NCBI RefSeq assembly: GCF_013284055.1
Contig: NZ_CP054143.1
Location: 1,426,001 to 1,490,000, forward strand
Direction of reading: 5' to 3'
Source of the DNA: Deefgea piscis
Lineage (GTDB): Bacteria; Pseudomonadota; Gammaproteobacteria; Burkholderiales; Chitinibacteraceae
Length of the DNA: 64,000 bases
Below, piece by piece: positions 30,143-40,116 of the stretch. Numbering within the stretch: the first letter of the stretch is position 1; the number at the start of each line of letters is the position of its first letter. Made by a program: the position numbers and the translations under genes. The notes beneath the pieces are model-generated. The model did no database searches. It had not been told where the DNA came from and saw only the letters and a program-made list of their open reading frames with translations.

Positions 30143-31021
30143 ATGAATATCATTGTGGTTTCCAGTCGTCTTGATAAAGCGATTTCACTGGGGCAGCGAG
30201 AACTCTTGGCTCTAGGTTTAATTTTAACGCTATTAGTCGGTGCTGCGGCATTTGGTTTAGGCATGCTGTTTGCGCCCAATCGCGTGGAACCTTTATTGCG
30301 TTTAATGCCGGGCCAACATGCGCGGCAGGGTGAAATCGACGCTTTGGCGGTACAAGTCGGTGAATTACAGGCTAAGTTAACGCGTTTGGATGGTTTGGCG
30401 GCGCGAGTAGGGGACAAAACCGGTATTGATGTACAACCGTTTTTAAGCCGCAATGCCGTGCCGCAAGGCGGTTTGGCTGCGCCAGGTTCGTCGTTTACTG
30501 TGCCGAGTTTAGCGCAAATATTAGAGCAAACTTCAGGCAAAATGTCGGCGCTGATTGATCAGCTGACTTTGGCTGAAGCGGTGTTATTAACACCAAATTC
30601 TGAGCATTTACCACGGCATTCTCCAATGCTAGCGCCACCGCAATCATCGAGTTTTGGCTGGCGAGTTGACCCATTTAATGGCTCGCAAGTGTTTCATGAA
30701 GGGGTGGATTTTCAGGGCAGTACCGGAACGCCTGTGAGTGCCGCCGCGACAGGCAAGGTGGTGTATGCGGCTTACCACCCTCAGTATGGTAATATGGTCG
30801 AGCTTGATCATGGTAATGACTTAACCAGCCGCTATGCCCATGGCAGCCGCTTGATGGTGAAAGTAGGGGATGCGGTAAAGGCGGGAGACCCTGTGATTTT
30901 ATTGGGTAGCACCGGTCGATCAACTGGGCCCCATTTGCATTTTGAAATCCGCTATCGTGGTGTTGCCCAAAATCCGCTGCGATTTATCGATTCTAATTCG
31001 TCAGCATTGGCGCAAAAATAA
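30143..31021 (+). CDS. M23 family metallopeptidase (peptidoglycan endopeptidase)
   Basis: A 292-aa protein anchored by one N-terminal membrane helix (about residues 20-43). A short coiled-coil-like segment (about 60-90) and a C-terminal LytM/M23 domain (about 170-285) follow. Zinc ligands are intact: FHEGVDF supplies His and Asp, and TGPHLHFEI supplies the HxH motif. It likely cleaves peptide cross-links in the periplasm during wall remodelling, or regulates amidases. Its position between dciA and secA is a conserved betaproteobacterial arrangement. No clear ribosome site precedes ATG 30143. Confidence 0.92.
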   Translation: MNIIVVSSRLDKAISLGQRELLALGLILTLLVGAAAFGLGMLFAPNRVEPLLRLMPGQHARQGEIDALAVQVGELQAKLTRLDGLAARVGDKTGIDVQPFLSRNAVPQGGLAAPGSSFTVPSLAQILEQTSGKMSALIDQLTLAEAVLLTPNSEHLPRHSPMLAPPQSSSFGWRVDPFNGSQVFHEGVDFQGSTGTPVSAAATGKVVYAAYHPQYGNMVELDHGNDLTSRYAHGSRLMVKVGDAVKAGDPVILLGSTGRSTGPHLHFEIRYRGVAQNPLRFIDSNSSALAQK

Positions 31022-31142
31022 AGCGAAGTCGAGCAGGTGCTGTTCTACTTAATGGTCTAACCGATCGTCATCATGCTGATGGTGGCTTTGCGGGGCTGAT
31101 TTTTTGCCCGTGTATTTAAGAAATTGATTGTGGCTTGAAATT

Positions 31143-31171
31143 TTGTAAGCATGTAACCATATAGCTTTAAT
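31143..31171 (+). promoter_or_regulatory. Candidate sigma-70 promoter for secA
   Basis: TTGTAA (31143-31148), 17-nt spacer, TTTAAT (31166-31171), about 70 bp before the secA ATG. It is the best-spaced pair in the 220-bp gap after the M23 gene. No SecM-like arrest ORF is visible. Confidence 0.4.
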
Positions 31172-31241
31172 AGCTTGATAAAACGCCGATGTATTTATTT
31201 ATAACTAAAGTCTGCAAAAGACCAAACGCTGGTAGCACAAG

Positions 31242-33983
31242 ATGATCTCAACTCTGCTTAAAAAAGTTTTCGGAAGCCGTAACGACCGTTTGCTCAAACA
31301 ATACGGTGTCATCGTAAAGCAGATTAATGCGCTTGAGCCACAGATGGTGGCTTTGTCGGATGAGGCGCTGCGCGCAAAAACCGATGAATTTAAGGCACGT
31401 CTAGCGAAAGGCGAAACCTTAGATCAAATTTTGCCCGAAGCTTTTGCGGTGTGCCGAGAAGGTGCGAAACGCAGTTTAGGTTTACGTCATTTTGATGTTC
31501 AGCTGATTGGTGGCTTGGTTCAGCATCAAGGCAAGATTTCCGAAATGCGTACCGGTGAAGGTAAAACGCTAGTCGCTACTTTGGCGGCGTATTTAAATGC
31601 ATTGTCTGGCAAAGGCGTTCACGTGATTACCGTGAATGATTACTTGGCCAAACGTGACCGCGACACAATGGCGACATTGTTCGAATTTTTAGGTATGACG
31701 TGTGGCGTTAACTTGGGCCAAATGGCACATGAAGACAAAAAAGCCGCTTACGAATCCGACATCACTTACGGCACCAATAACGAATTTGGTTTTGATTATC
31801 TGCGCGACAATATGGTGTTTACAGTGGCTGAGCGCGTACAACGCGGCTTGAATTTTGCCATTGTCGATGAAGTGGATTCGATTTTGATCGACGAAGCACG
31901 TACGCCGTTGATTATCTCTGGCCCAGCTGACGACAATACCGATTTGTATTTGGCAATGAATGGCATTCCAGCGCAATTGGTCGCACAAACCGTTGAAGAC
32001 GGCGAAGGCGATTATTGGGTTGATGAAAAAGCCCATTCAGTGATGTTGTCTGAAGCTGGCCATGAAAAAGTAGAAGCTATCTTGGGTGAAATGGGCTTGT
32101 TGCCCGTTGGCGAAAGCTTGTATGGCGCTGCCAATATCAATTTAATCCATCATTTGAATGCCGCATTGCGCGCTCACACCTTGTTTGTCAAAGACCAGCA
32201 CTATGTGGTGATGGATGGCGATGTAATTATCGTTGACGAACATACTGGCCGTTTGATGTCGGGTCGTCGTTGGTCAGAAGGCTTGCATCAAGCCGTTGAA
32301 GCCAAAGAAGGCGTGGAAATCCAGCAAGAAAACCAAACGCTGGCCACCATTACCTTACAAAATTACTTCCGTATGTACGCTAAATTATCGGGTATGACTG
32401 GTACCGCCGATACTGAAGCGTATGAATTCCAGCAAATTTATGGTTTGGAAACCGTCATTATTCCAACCAATAAACCCATGCTGCGCGATGATCGACAAGA
32501 TCAAGTGTTTAAAACCGCCAATGAAAAATACAAAGCCATTATCGCCGATATTAAAGGCTGCGCAGAGCGCGGTCAGCCGACATTGGTGGGTACCACATCG
32601 ATTGAGCAATCGGAATTACTCTCGGGTATTTTGACGGCCGATGGCATTGCCCATAATGTATTGAATGCCAAACACCACGCCAAAGAAGCGCAAATTGTGG
32701 CGCAAGCCGGTAGCGCAGGCCAAGTCACGATTGCCACCAATATGGCCGGTCGTGGTACTGATATTGTGCTCGGCGGTAGTATTGAGCGTGAAATTAAAGA
32801 AATCGAGCACGATGAGTCACTCGATGCCGCAGCCAAAGCCGCGCAAATTGCTGCTTTGAAAGCTGAATGGCAAATTAAACACGATGCAGTGCTGGCCGCG
32901 GGTGGTTTGCACATCATTGGTACTGAACGCCATGATTCACGTCGTATCGACAATCAATTGCGCGGTCGTTCTGGTCGTCAAGGTGATCCTGGCTCAAGCC
33001 GTTTCTACTTGTCGCTGGAAGACACGTTATTGCGTATTTTTGCCGGTGATCGCGTTGCCTACGTGATGGATAAGCTCAAAATGCCAGAAGGCGAGCCGAT
33101 TGAAGCGGGCATGGTGTCACGCGCCATTGAATCAGCGCAACGTAAAGTCGAAGGTCGTAACTTCGATATGCGTAAACAATTGCTGGAATACGATGATGTA
33201 TCTAATGAACAGCGTAAAGCCATTTATGGCCAACGCAATGAAATTCTAGAAAGCGAAGAAGTCTCAGCAACGATCAACGCGATGCGTGATAGCGCGATTG
33301 CGGATATGTTTGATCAACATATTCCACCGAATTCGATGGATGAATTGTGGGATGCGGCTGGTTTGCAAGCGGCCTTGGCTGAAATGCAAATTGAAGTGGA
33401 TATCACTGGCTGGGTAGCCAATGAAACCACCTTGACCATTGATGATATGAAAGCGCGTGTTTTGGCCGCTGCCAAAGCCGCTTATGACAGCAAAGTTGAA
33501 CAAGCGGGTGAAACCAACTTCCGTCATTTTGAACGCTCAGTGTTGTTGCAGCACGTTGATCAGCAATGGCGTGATCATTTGTCAGCGCTGGATCATTTGC
33601 GTCAAGGGATTCATTTGCGCGGTTACGCACAAAAAAATCCGAAGCAAGAATACAAACGTGAAGCGTTTGAATTGTTCTCTAGCTTGCTCGATTCAATTAA
33701 GCGCAATGTGTTGAAAGTGATTATGACGGTGCAAATTCGTGGCCCAGAAGATGTGCCAGAAGTGCAGCAGCATGAAGTGCCAGAATCAGCGATGCAATTT
33801 TCGCACGAAGCATTAGAAGAAATTCTAGCTAGTGGCGACGAAGAACAAATTCGTCAAGCTTTGATGGCGGCGATGCAAGAAGATAGCGGGGTAAAAATCC
33901 AATTCTCAGGCGTTGGCCGTAATGATTCTTGCCCATGTGGATCTGGTAAGAAATACAAACATTGTCATGGCCAATTAGCTTAA
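31242..33983 (+). CDS. secA: Preprotein translocase ATPase SecA
   Basis: A 913-aa motor that drives unfolded proteins through SecYEG. The DEAD-type motor begins with Walker [10 protein letters not shown] (about residue 103) and Walker [17 protein letters not shown] (about 210). Preprotein-binding, helical-wing and scaffold regions follow ([38 protein letters not shown] region near 770-810). The C-terminal zinc/SecB-binding tail [14 protein letters not shown] is complete. Length is normal. A strong terminator follows at 34 kb. Confidence 0.99.
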   Translation: MISTLLKKVFGSRNDRLLKQYGVIVKQINALEPQMVALSDEALRAKTDEFKARLAKGETLDQILPEAFAVCREGAKRSLGLRHFDVQLIGGLVQHQGKISEMRTGEGKTLVATLAAYLNALSGKGVHVITVNDYLAKRDRDTMATLFEFLGMTCGVNLGQMAHEDKKAAYESDITYGTNNEFGFDYLRDNMVFTVAERVQRGLNFAIVDEVDSILIDEARTPLIISGPADDNTDLYLAMNGIPAQLVAQTVEDGEGDYWVDEKAHSVMLSEAGHEKVEAILGEMGLLPVGESLYGAANINLIHHLNAALRAHTLFVKDQHYVVMDGDVIIVDEHTGRLMSGRRWSEGLHQAVEAKEGVEIQQENQTLATITLQNYFRMYAKLSGMTGTADTEAYEFQQIYGLETVIIPTNKPMLRDDRQDQVFKTANEKYKAIIADIKGCAERGQPTLVGTTSIEQSELLSGILTADGIAHNVLNAKHHAKEAQIVAQAGSAGQVTIATNMAGRGTDIVLGGSIEREIKEIEHDESLDAAAKAAQIAALKAEWQIKHDAVLAAGGLHIIGTERHDSRRIDNQLRGRSGRQGDPGSSRFYLSLEDTLLRIFAGDRVAYVMDKLKMPEGEPIEAGMVSRAIESAQRKVEGRNFDMRKQLLEYDDVSNEQRKAIYGQRNEILESEEVSATINAMRDSAIADMFDQHIPPNSMDELWDAAGLQAALAEMQIEVDITGWVANETTLTIDDMKARVLAAAKAAYDSKVEQAGETNFRHFERSVLLQHVDQQWRDHLSALDHLRQGIHLRGYAQKNPKQEYKREAFELFSSLLDSIKRNVLKVIMTVQIRGPEDVPEVQQHEVPESAMQFSHEALEEILASGDEEQIRQALMAAMQEDSGVKIQFSGVGRNDSCPCGSGKKYKHCHGQLA

Positions 33984-33993
33984 GCCATTGATT

Positions 33994-34028
33994 TAAAAAA
34001 TCCCGCGGTTATCGCGGGATTTTTTTTT
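33994..34028 (+). terminator. Rho-independent terminator after secA
   Basis: Stem ATCCCGCG / CGCGGGAT (34000-34020) with a 5-nt loop, preceded by an A-run and followed by eight T, 17 bp after the secA stop. The symmetric A/T flanks would also work in the other direction. Confidence 0.9.
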
Positions 34029-34184
34029 GCACTAAAAATTTGTATTTGTATTTTAATTGGATTGAATGATCGTGATTAGCTATAAAAATTGACCTTGCCG
34101 AGATGGTCGTTTTTAATGGGGAGGTAATTTATATTGCATATTTGCAGTATTGCTCTTGGATTAACAATAGACCGAGGTAAATGA

Positions 34185-34820
34185 ATGTTTGGGATTCATG
34201 ATTTAGGCTTGTTTATGATTTCGGGTTTATTGCTCAATATGGCCCCAGGCCCGGATTCATTATTAATCGTCACGCGTAGTGCGGCGCAAGGCTGGCGCGC
34301 GGGATCGGCTGCCGCATTGGGAATCGGTAGCGGTACATTGATTCATATTATTGCCGCGGCTTTAGGTTTATCCGCGATTTTAGCGACTTCGGCCACTGCA
34401 TTTTCAGTTGTGAAATATATCGGCGCGATTTATTTATTGTATATCGGCATTGGTTTATTACTGAGTAAATCAGCGGCAGTAACATCGGTTGATGACGTCG
34501 TATTAGCGCCTTTATCATTACGGCGTATTTATGTGCAGGGATTTTTGACTAATGTATTTAACCCTAAAGTAGCGATTTTCTTTTTGGCTTTTGTGCCACA
34601 ATTTATTAGCCCGCAAGCGGAAAATAAAGCCCTCGCCTTTATTCTTTTGGGCTGTATTTTTAATTTAAATGGCATGCTGTGGTGCCATTTACTTGCAGTG
34701 ACTTCCGCCATGGCCAGCCAGCGTTTGCAAGCGAGTCGCGCAGTGAGTCAATGGTTAAATCGACTCATCGGTGCGCTATTTATTTCATTTGGGATTAAAT
34801 TGGCCTTGGTTGACCGTTGA
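34185..34820 (+). CDS. LysE/RhtB-family amino acid exporter
   Basis: A 211-aa inner-membrane protein with about six helices. The N-terminal LLLNMAPGPDSLLIVTRSAAQGWRAG is diagnostic of the LysE/RhtB exporter family, and NPKVAIFFLAFVPQFI is a second conserved segment. Substrate may be threonine, homoserine, lysine or similar; not determinable. Start 34185 is supported by GAGG 7 nt upstream; an ATG 4 bases earlier is out of frame. It is a single gene, convergent with the acyltransferase at 34850. Confidence 0.92.
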   Translation: MFGIHDLGLFMISGLLLNMAPGPDSLLIVTRSAAQGWRAGSAAALGIGSGTLIHIIAAALGLSAILATSATAFSVVKYIGAIYLLYIGIGLLLSKSAAVTSVDDVVLAPLSLRRIYVQGFLTNVFNPKVAIFFLAFVPQFISPQAENKALAFILLGCIFNLNGMLWCHLLAVTSAMASQRLQASRAVSQWLNRLIGALFISFGIKLALVDR

Positions 34821-34849
34821 TGCGTTTTTGTTGGGGATTGCAGGCAGAA

Positions 34850-35710
34850 TTAATAAAAACTCGCTTCGCCCTCAGGCCGCGTTTTAAAGCGCCGGTGTAG
34901 CCAATAATATTGGCTTGGGTGTTCACGGGCGATGTCTTCGATAAATTGATTCATGCGCGTGGTGTCGGCGAGCATATCGCCGCTCGGAAAGTTCTCCCAA
35001 GCTGGGTAGTAGCGCGAAACCACATGGCCTTTGGCGATGGTGGTAATGACGGGCACGACAGCGGCATCGGTCATTTCGGCGAGTTTACCGAGCATCGGCA
35101 AGGTGGCGGTAGGGATGCCAAAGAATGGCGCGAAAATCGATTGCTGCGGCCCCATATCTTGGTCGGGCAGATAATAAAATGGCAGTTTTGATTTTAAAGT
35201 GCGAACAATCGAGCGGATGCCGGCGCTGCGTTTAATTAGTTGTGGATTATTGTAGCGCGAGCGGATTTTCAGGCTGATTTCATGAAATACACCGCGCTGT
35301 TCGGCGTACATACTACTGCCTTGATGATCCATGATAAAACCCATGCCGCCAAAATCGAGCCCTAAAAAATGCGGGACTAACATAATGATCGGTCGATCTT
35401 GAACTACCGTGAAGTTTTCAAAGTCCTCGATATGTATCAGTCTGCGTAGCCTGTTTTTACTGCCGTGTAGCAAGATACTGTAGCCCAGCAATGTACTGGT
35501 CATTTGAATAAAATGCTGGCGCAGCACGCTACGGCGCTGGTTTTCTGTCCATTCTGGAAAGCATAAACGCAAATTGGTGAGCCCGACTTTGCGGCGGCCA
35601 CTGACGACGAAAAAGAGTAGCGATCCCAATGGAATCGCAATCCATTGCATCACACGAAATGGCAATAAATGCAGTAACCAAAGTAGGGCGATGGTGAGTT
35701 TAAGTTTCAT
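34850..35710 (-). CDS. LpxL/HtrB-type lipid A acyltransferase (second copy)
   Basis: A 286-aa protein from ATG 35710 (GGAG 5 nt upstream). One N-terminal membrane helix (about 3-40) precedes the lysophospholipid/lipid A acyltransferase domain with the catalytic HX4D motif in VPHFLGLDFGG. Further family motifs are LPDQDMGPQQSIFAPFFG and QYYWLHRRFKTRP near the C terminus. It transfers a secondary acyl chain from acyl-ACP to a lipid A precursor at the cytoplasmic face. It follows a paralogue (35839-36714) on the same strand, 128 bp apart, suggesting the pair adds two different secondary chains. Confidence 0.9.
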   Translation of the reverse strand: MKLKLTIALLWLLHLLPFRVMQWIAIPLGSLLFFVVSGRRKVGLTNLRLCFPEWTENQRRSVLRQHFIQMTSTLLGYSILLHGSKNRLRRLIHIEDFENFTVVQDRPIIMLVPHFLGLDFGGMGFIMDHQGSSMYAEQRGVFHEISLKIRSRYNNPQLIKRSAGIRSIVRTLKSKLPFYYLPDQDMGPQQSIFAPFFGIPTATLPMLGKLAEMTDAAVVPVITTIAKGHVVSRYYPAWENFPSGDMLADTTRMNQFIEDIAREHPSQYYWLHRRFKTRPEGEASFY

Positions 35711-35838
35711 GATGACTCCGAGCAGCGCGTAGATGGTGCCGCGCTGAAAAATACAATCCATCCCCATCGGTCTTTGCCAGTGCGCGGTGAGCACTGCCGT
35801 GCTGGTGCGGGTTGTGGATGGATTTAGACAATTGCAAG

Positions 35839-36714
35839 TTACACAGCATCGGGCGGCAAGGGTGCGCCTGCTGGGTGTTTGTAACGGCTGTAACTCCAGA
35901 AATATTGCGCTGGCACTTGGCGGATCAGGTCTTCCAGATTTTGGTTGAGCACTGTGGCGTCGTGCTCATTATCACCATTGAGTTCGCCGACAAACGGTTG
36001 CACATGAAAACGATAGCCTTTGCCAATGCCAAGGCGTTCGACATAACACGGCAAAATAATGGCATTGCTCGATTTTACTAATTTAGACAACAAGGTCATG
36101 GTGTAGGCAGGGCGACCAAAAAATGGCGCCCAAACGCCTTCACCGCCACCCGGCGCTTGATCGGGTAATAAGTACGCCACACCACCCTGCTTAAGGGTTT
36201 TAAGCAAAACACGCACGCCAGAGGCATTGGCTGGCGCAGGTTCGGCACCACTACGCGAGCGTGAGTAAATCATCAATGGTTCAAGATAAGCTTGTTTAGG
36301 TGGGCGGTATAACGGTGCAAGCTTTTTAGGGATTAAGCCAGCAACACATACCCCAACCATTTCTAGGGCGCCTAAATGTGGTGAAACAAAAATAATCGGT
36401 CGCTCGGTTTTGAGCGCCGCTTCGACGTGTTCCCAGCCGGTTTTTTCGTGCACCAGTGCGAGCAGCTCAGGAATCGGTCGCATCCAATGCGCCAACAGTT
36501 CGGTGGCCGCGATCCCGTGCTCAGGAATACTTGAGCGAAGTAATCGGGTATAATCCATACTATTTTTCGCAATCGCACTTTGCGTGAGGTTGCTACGTAG
36601 GACTTTGCGATGGTGGGCACTGCCCCACCAGACAAGCCAGCCGAGCAACCAACCGAGCGCTTGCAGTAAGGGCAGCGGCAATTTAGCCAATAATTTGCAG
36701 AACGTAAGCAGCAT
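35839..36714 (-). CDS. LpxL/HtrB-type lipid A acyltransferase (first copy)
   Basis: A 291-aa paralogue of the downstream acyltransferase. The N-terminal membrane helix region is followed by the catalytic HX4E motif in SPHLGALEMVG, then LLPDQAPGGGEGVWAPFFGRPAYT and QYFWSYSRYKHP. The acceptor is a lipid A precursor; chain length and position cannot be read from sequence. It is divergent from metK across 83 bp, an arrangement also seen in other Neisseriales. Confidence 0.92.
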   Translation of the reverse strand: MLLTFCKLLAKLPLPLLQALGWLLGWLVWWGSAHHRKVLRSNLTQSAIAKNSMDYTRLLRSSIPEHGIAATELLAHWMRPIPELLALVHEKTGWEHVEAALKTERPIIFVSPHLGALEMVGVCVAGLIPKKLAPLYRPPKQAYLEPLMIYSRSRSGAEPAPANASGVRVLLKTLKQGGVAYLLPDQAPGGGEGVWAPFFGRPAYTMTLLSKLVKSSNAIILPCYVERLGIGKGYRFHVQPFVGELNGDNEHDATVLNQNLEDLIRQVPAQYFWSYSRYKHPAGAPLPPDAV

Positions 36715-36797
36715 AATTCGATGAAAACTGTGATTTAAGGCCTGATTGTAGCTGCGATTGGCTCATTTGGGGTCATGTAACCGAGGGTAATACACGA

Positions 36798-37970
36798 ATG
36801 AAAGACTTTTTATTTACTTCTGAATCTGTTTCAGAAGGCCATCCTGATAAAGTTGCCGATCAAATTTCGGATGCAATCTTGGATGCCATTTTCACTCAAG
36901 ACAAACATGCTCGCGTTGCGGCAGAGACTTTAGTCAATACCGGTTTAGTGGTTTTGGCGGGTGAAATCACTACGCATGCCAATGTCGATTACATCCAAAT
37001 AGCGCGCGATACCATTAAGCGCATTGGTTATGATCATTCGGACATCGGTTTTGACTACAAAACATGTGCGGTTTTGGTGGCCTACGATAAGCAATCACCG
37101 GATATTGCCCAAGGTGTGAATGAAGGCGAAGGCCTTGATTTAGACATGGGTGCCGGCGATCAAGGCTTGATGTTTGGTTATGCCTGCGATGAAACAGCAC
37201 AATTGATGCCAGCGCCAATTTATTACGCGCATCGTTTGATGCAGCGCCAAGCTGAACTTCGTAAAGATGGCCGTTTGCCATGGTTGCGCCCGGATGCGAA
37301 ATCACAAGTGACGCTGCGTTACGATGGCGAAACCGGCAAAGTGAAAGAAATCGACACCATCGTGTTGTCGACGCAACATCATCCCGATGTATCACACGCG
37401 CAATTGACCGAAGCGGTGATTGAAGAAATCATCAAGCCAGTCATGCCAAAAGAATGGCTGACGGCCAATACCAAATTCTTGGTCAACCCAACTGGGCGTT
37501 TTGTGATTGGCGGCCCAATGGGTGATTGTGGTTTGACAGGTCGTAAGATCATTGTCGACACCTACGGTGGCGCTGCGCCGCACGGTGGTGGTGCTTTCTC
37601 GGGTAAAGATCCAAGTAAAGTGGATCGCTCGGCCGCTTATGCGATGCGCTATGTGGCAAAAAATATCGTCGCTGCTGGTATTGCTAAGCAATGCTTGGTG
37701 CAAGTGTCATACGCCATTGGTGTGGCGCAACCGGTGTCGATCATGGTCGATACTTGGGATACCGGTGTGATTCCAAACGATAAAATCGTCGACATTATCA
37801 AAGAAAACTTTGATTTGCGTCCGAAAGGCATTATCAAAATGCTCGATTTGCTGCGTCCAATCTATAGCCGCACTGCGGCGTATGGTCATTTTGGCCGTGA
37901 CGAACCTGATTTTTCTTGGGAACGTACTGATAAGGTCGAACAGCTCAAAGCGGCAGCTGGCTTAAAGTGA
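36798..37970 (+). CDS. metK: S-adenosylmethionine synthetase
   Basis: A 390-aa enzyme making SAM from methionine and ATP. Family motifs are intact: [20 protein letters not shown] at the N terminus, [12 protein letters not shown] near residue 117, and [16 protein letters not shown] near 260. Length is standard. GAGGG precedes the start by about 9 nt. It is followed by a strong terminator. Together with ahcY 0.7 kb downstream it completes the SAM use-and-recycling pair. Confidence 0.99.
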   Translation: MKDFLFTSESVSEGHPDKVADQISDAILDAIFTQDKHARVAAETLVNTGLVVLAGEITTHANVDYIQIARDTIKRIGYDHSDIGFDYKTCAVLVAYDKQSPDIAQGVNEGEGLDLDMGAGDQGLMFGYACDETAQLMPAPIYYAHRLMQRQAELRKDGRLPWLRPDAKSQVTLRYDGETGKVKEIDTIVLSTQHHPDVSHAQLTEAVIEEIIKPVMPKEWLTANTKFLVNPTGRFVIGGPMGDCGLTGRKIIVDTYGGAAPHGGGAFSGKDPSKVDRSAAYAMRYVAKNIVAAGIAKQCLVQVSYAIGVAQPVSIMVDTWDTGVIPNDKIVDIIKENFDLRPKGIIKMLDLLRPIYSRTAAYGHFGRDEPDFSWERTDKVEQLKAAAGLK

Positions 37971-37973
37971 TAC

Positions 37974-38027
37974 AAAGAGGAATTCGCACTCTACCCATTG
38001 GGGCGAGTGCGGCTTCCTCTTTTTTTT
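37974..38027 (+). terminator. Rho-independent terminator after metK
   Basis: Two-part stem AAAGAGGAA / TTCCTCTTT enclosing CGCACTC / GAGTGCG, then a run of T to 38027. It lies immediately after the metK stop and before the next gene's ribosome site. Confidence 0.85.
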
Positions 38028-38042
38028 GCTTGGAGTTTAGCG

Positions 38043-38450
38043 ATGACCGTTATTGCGCGTTTAGTTCGTCCTGCTGAGTTAGCTGCTGTTAAAGCGTATG
38101 CCGATACCGCCCGACTGGGTGAGCCTAGTTTGGCTGATTTATTGGTGGTGGCTGAAATCGATGCTCGTTTTGTCGGATTAGTTCGCTTAAGCCACGAGCG
38201 TGGCGAGTTAATATTACATGGCTTACAAGCCGATCATCCCGAAGCACCCGCATTATTAATGCAAGATGCATCTCGCTGGATTGCCCATCAAGCTTGCTGG
38301 GCACTGGCGCAAGCGGTGGATACCGCCCTCTTGGCTGAGCATGGTTTTATCGAGCCCAGCATCACATGTCCTGAATTTCTGCTAGAACTAAAAGCAAGTC
38401 GCGAAACTGGCGATTGTGCATTGCAAATCTTACATAGAGCTGCAAAATAG
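38043..38450 (+). CDS. Small GNAT-like protein of unknown function
   Basis: A 135-aa protein from ATG 38043 (TTGGAG 8 nt upstream; the longer in-frame start at 37998 lies in the metK terminator). It resembles a degenerate GNAT domain: an N-terminal helix, the strand AEIDARFVGLVRLSHERGELILHGL, and a later ALLAEHGFIEP segment like the end of GNAT folds. The acetyl-CoA R/QxxGxG/A loop is not recognisable, so it may not be an enzyme. It sits between metK and ahcY, but nothing links it functionally to them. Confidence 0.65.
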   Translation: MTVIARLVRPAELAAVKAYADTARLGEPSLADLLVVAEIDARFVGLVRLSHERGELILHGLQADHPEAPALLMQDASRWIAHQACWALAQAVDTALLAEHGFIEPSITCPEFLLELKASRETGDCALQILHRAAK

Positions 38451-38481
38451 TCTGGTATTTCTATTGCCATCTCGCCTTCAT

Positions 38482-38611
38482 ACCTGCTGCCATTGAGGTG
38501 TACTTATTCGCCTAAGCAGGTCGGTCGTCGGTTGTTCGGCTACTGCAGCTTTACATACTGTAATGGTATAGCAATGTAGACCTTTATTCATAAAGGCTGC
38601 GTAGCTATACC
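38482..38611 (+). promoter_or_regulatory. Structured leader region upstream of ahcY
   Basis: The 194-bp gap before ahcY holds two strong hairpins. The first pairs ACCTGCT (38482-38488) with AGCAGGT (38515-38521), with an inner AGGTG/CGCCT stem. The second pairs GGTATAGC (38565-38572) with GCTATACC (38604-38611), with an inner CCTTTAT/ATAAAGG stem, and is followed by a T-rich stretch ahead of the ribosome site. A TGTAAT at 38559-38564 could be a -10 box, in which case only the second hairpin is transcribed from it. It does not show the core of the known SAH riboswitch. Confidence 0.45.
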
Positions 38612-38644
38612 TTGGATTTGCTTTTATTTTTAAAAGGAAAACCA

Positions 38645-40060
38645 ATGACTCAGTTTACCGATTTTAAAGTGGCCGATTTATCGTTAGCAGCATGGGGCCG
38701 TAAAGAGCTCACCATTGCTGAAACCGAAATGCCGGGTTTAATGGCGGTGCGAGATGAATATCGGGCTCAGCAACCGCTCAAAGGGGCGCGAATTGCGGGC
38801 TCTTTGCATATGACAATCCAAACTGGCGTCTTGATTGAAGCCTTGCAAGCATTGGGGGCCAAGGTACGCTGGGCCTCTTGTAATATTTTTTCCACCCAAG
38901 ACCATGCTGCAGCCGCTATTGCGGCGACCGATACGCCGGTATTTGCTTTTAAAGGTGAATCGCTCTGTGAGTATTGGCAATTTACCCATGAAATTTTTGA
39001 TTGGCCTAACGACGCTAATGGCCAGCCCCAATACGCCAATATGATTTTGGATGATGGTGGTGACGCCACTTTGTTATTGCATTTGGGGGCGCGTGCCGAA
39101 AGTGACCTGAGTGTTGTCAGTCAGCCCAGTAATGCTGAAGAAACTGTCCTCTACACCGCAATTAAAGAAAAAATTAAGCGAGACCCCAAATGGTATTCAA
39201 CGCGTTTAGCGGCGATTCGCGGCGTTACTGAAGAAACCACCACCGGCGTGCATCGCTTGTATCAAATGCATGAGCAAGGGAAATTGGCTTTTCCTGCGAT
39301 CAATGTCAACGACTCAGTGACCAAATCCAAATTTGATAATCTGTATGGCTGCCGAGAATCCTTGGTCGATTCAATCAAGCGCGCGACGGATGTGATGGTG
39401 GCCGGTAAAGTGGCCTTGGTGCTGGGTTATGGCGATGTGGGCAAAGGTTGCGCGCAGTCGCTGCGCGGCCTTGGGGCAACGGTGATGATTACCGAGATTG
39501 ACCCCATTTGTGCACTACAAGCCGCGATGGAAGGCTATCGCGTGGTGACTTTGGATGACGTAGCGGATCAAGTGGATATTTTTGTTACGACGACCGGGAA
39601 TGTCAGTGTCATTGCGCATGCCGATTTATTGCGCATGCGGCACAACGCCATTGTTTGCAATATCGGCCACTTTGATTCTGAAATTCAAGTGGCGAGTTTG
39701 CGGCAATACGAATGGGACAATATCAAGCCACAAGTGGATCATGTGGTGTTTCCGGATGGCAAACGCATCATCTTATTGGCCGAAGGCCGCTTGGTGAATT
39801 TGGGCTGTGGCACTGGCCATCCTTCGTTTGTGATGAGTAATTCTTTTGCCAATCAAATCTTGGCGCAAATCGAATTGTTCACCAAATTGGATCAATATCC
39901 AGTTGGGGTGTATGTATTGCCCAAGCATTTGGATGAAATGGTCGCGCGTTTACACTTGAAGAAAATTGGTGCGAAACTGACTGTTTTAACCGATGAGCAG
40001 GCGGCGTATATCAATGTGCCGAAAGAAGGGCCGTATAAATCCGCGCATTATCGCTATTAA
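38645..40060 (+). CDS. ahcY: Adenosylhomocysteinase
   Basis: A 471-aa NAD-dependent SAH hydrolase splitting S-adenosylhomocysteine into adenosine and homocysteine, relieving inhibition of methyltransferases. Start at ATG 38645 with AAGGAAAA 7 nt upstream. Substrate-domain motifs [13 protein letters not shown] and [13 protein letters not shown] are present, as are the NAD Rossmann loop [17 protein letters not shown] and the C-terminal tail ending PFKSAHYRY-like (here [10 protein letters not shown]). Length matches the proteobacterial long form. The structured leader may regulate it. Confidence 0.98.
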   Translation: MTQFTDFKVADLSLAAWGRKELTIAETEMPGLMAVRDEYRAQQPLKGARIAGSLHMTIQTGVLIEALQALGAKVRWASCNIFSTQDHAAAAIAATDTPVFAFKGESLCEYWQFTHEIFDWPNDANGQPQYANMILDDGGDATLLLHLGARAESDLSVVSQPSNAEETVLYTAIKEKIKRDPKWYSTRLAAIRGVTEETTTGVHRLYQMHEQGKLAFPAINVNDSVTKSKFDNLYGCRESLVDSIKRATDVMVAGKVALVLGYGDVGKGCAQSLRGLGATVMITEIDPICALQAAMEGYRVVTLDDVADQVDIFVTTTGNVSVIAHADLLRMRHNAIVCNIGHFDSEIQVASLRQYEWDNIKPQVDHVVFPDGKRIILLAEGRLVNLGCGTGHPSFVMSNSFANQILAQIELFTKLDQYPVGVYVLPKHLDEMVARLHLKKIGAKLTVLTDEQAAYINVPKEGPYKSAHYRY

Positions 40061-40116
40061 AGCGCGCCTAACGATCGGTGGCGCTGCTTGGCAGCGCTGC
40101 CTGATCGAGGCTATTG

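Noticed and set aside
38451-38644. SAH riboswitch upstream of ahcY
   Set aside because: Position fits, but the conserved GAGGAGCGCUGC-type core and downstream pairing partner are not present. Reported only as an unknown structured leader.
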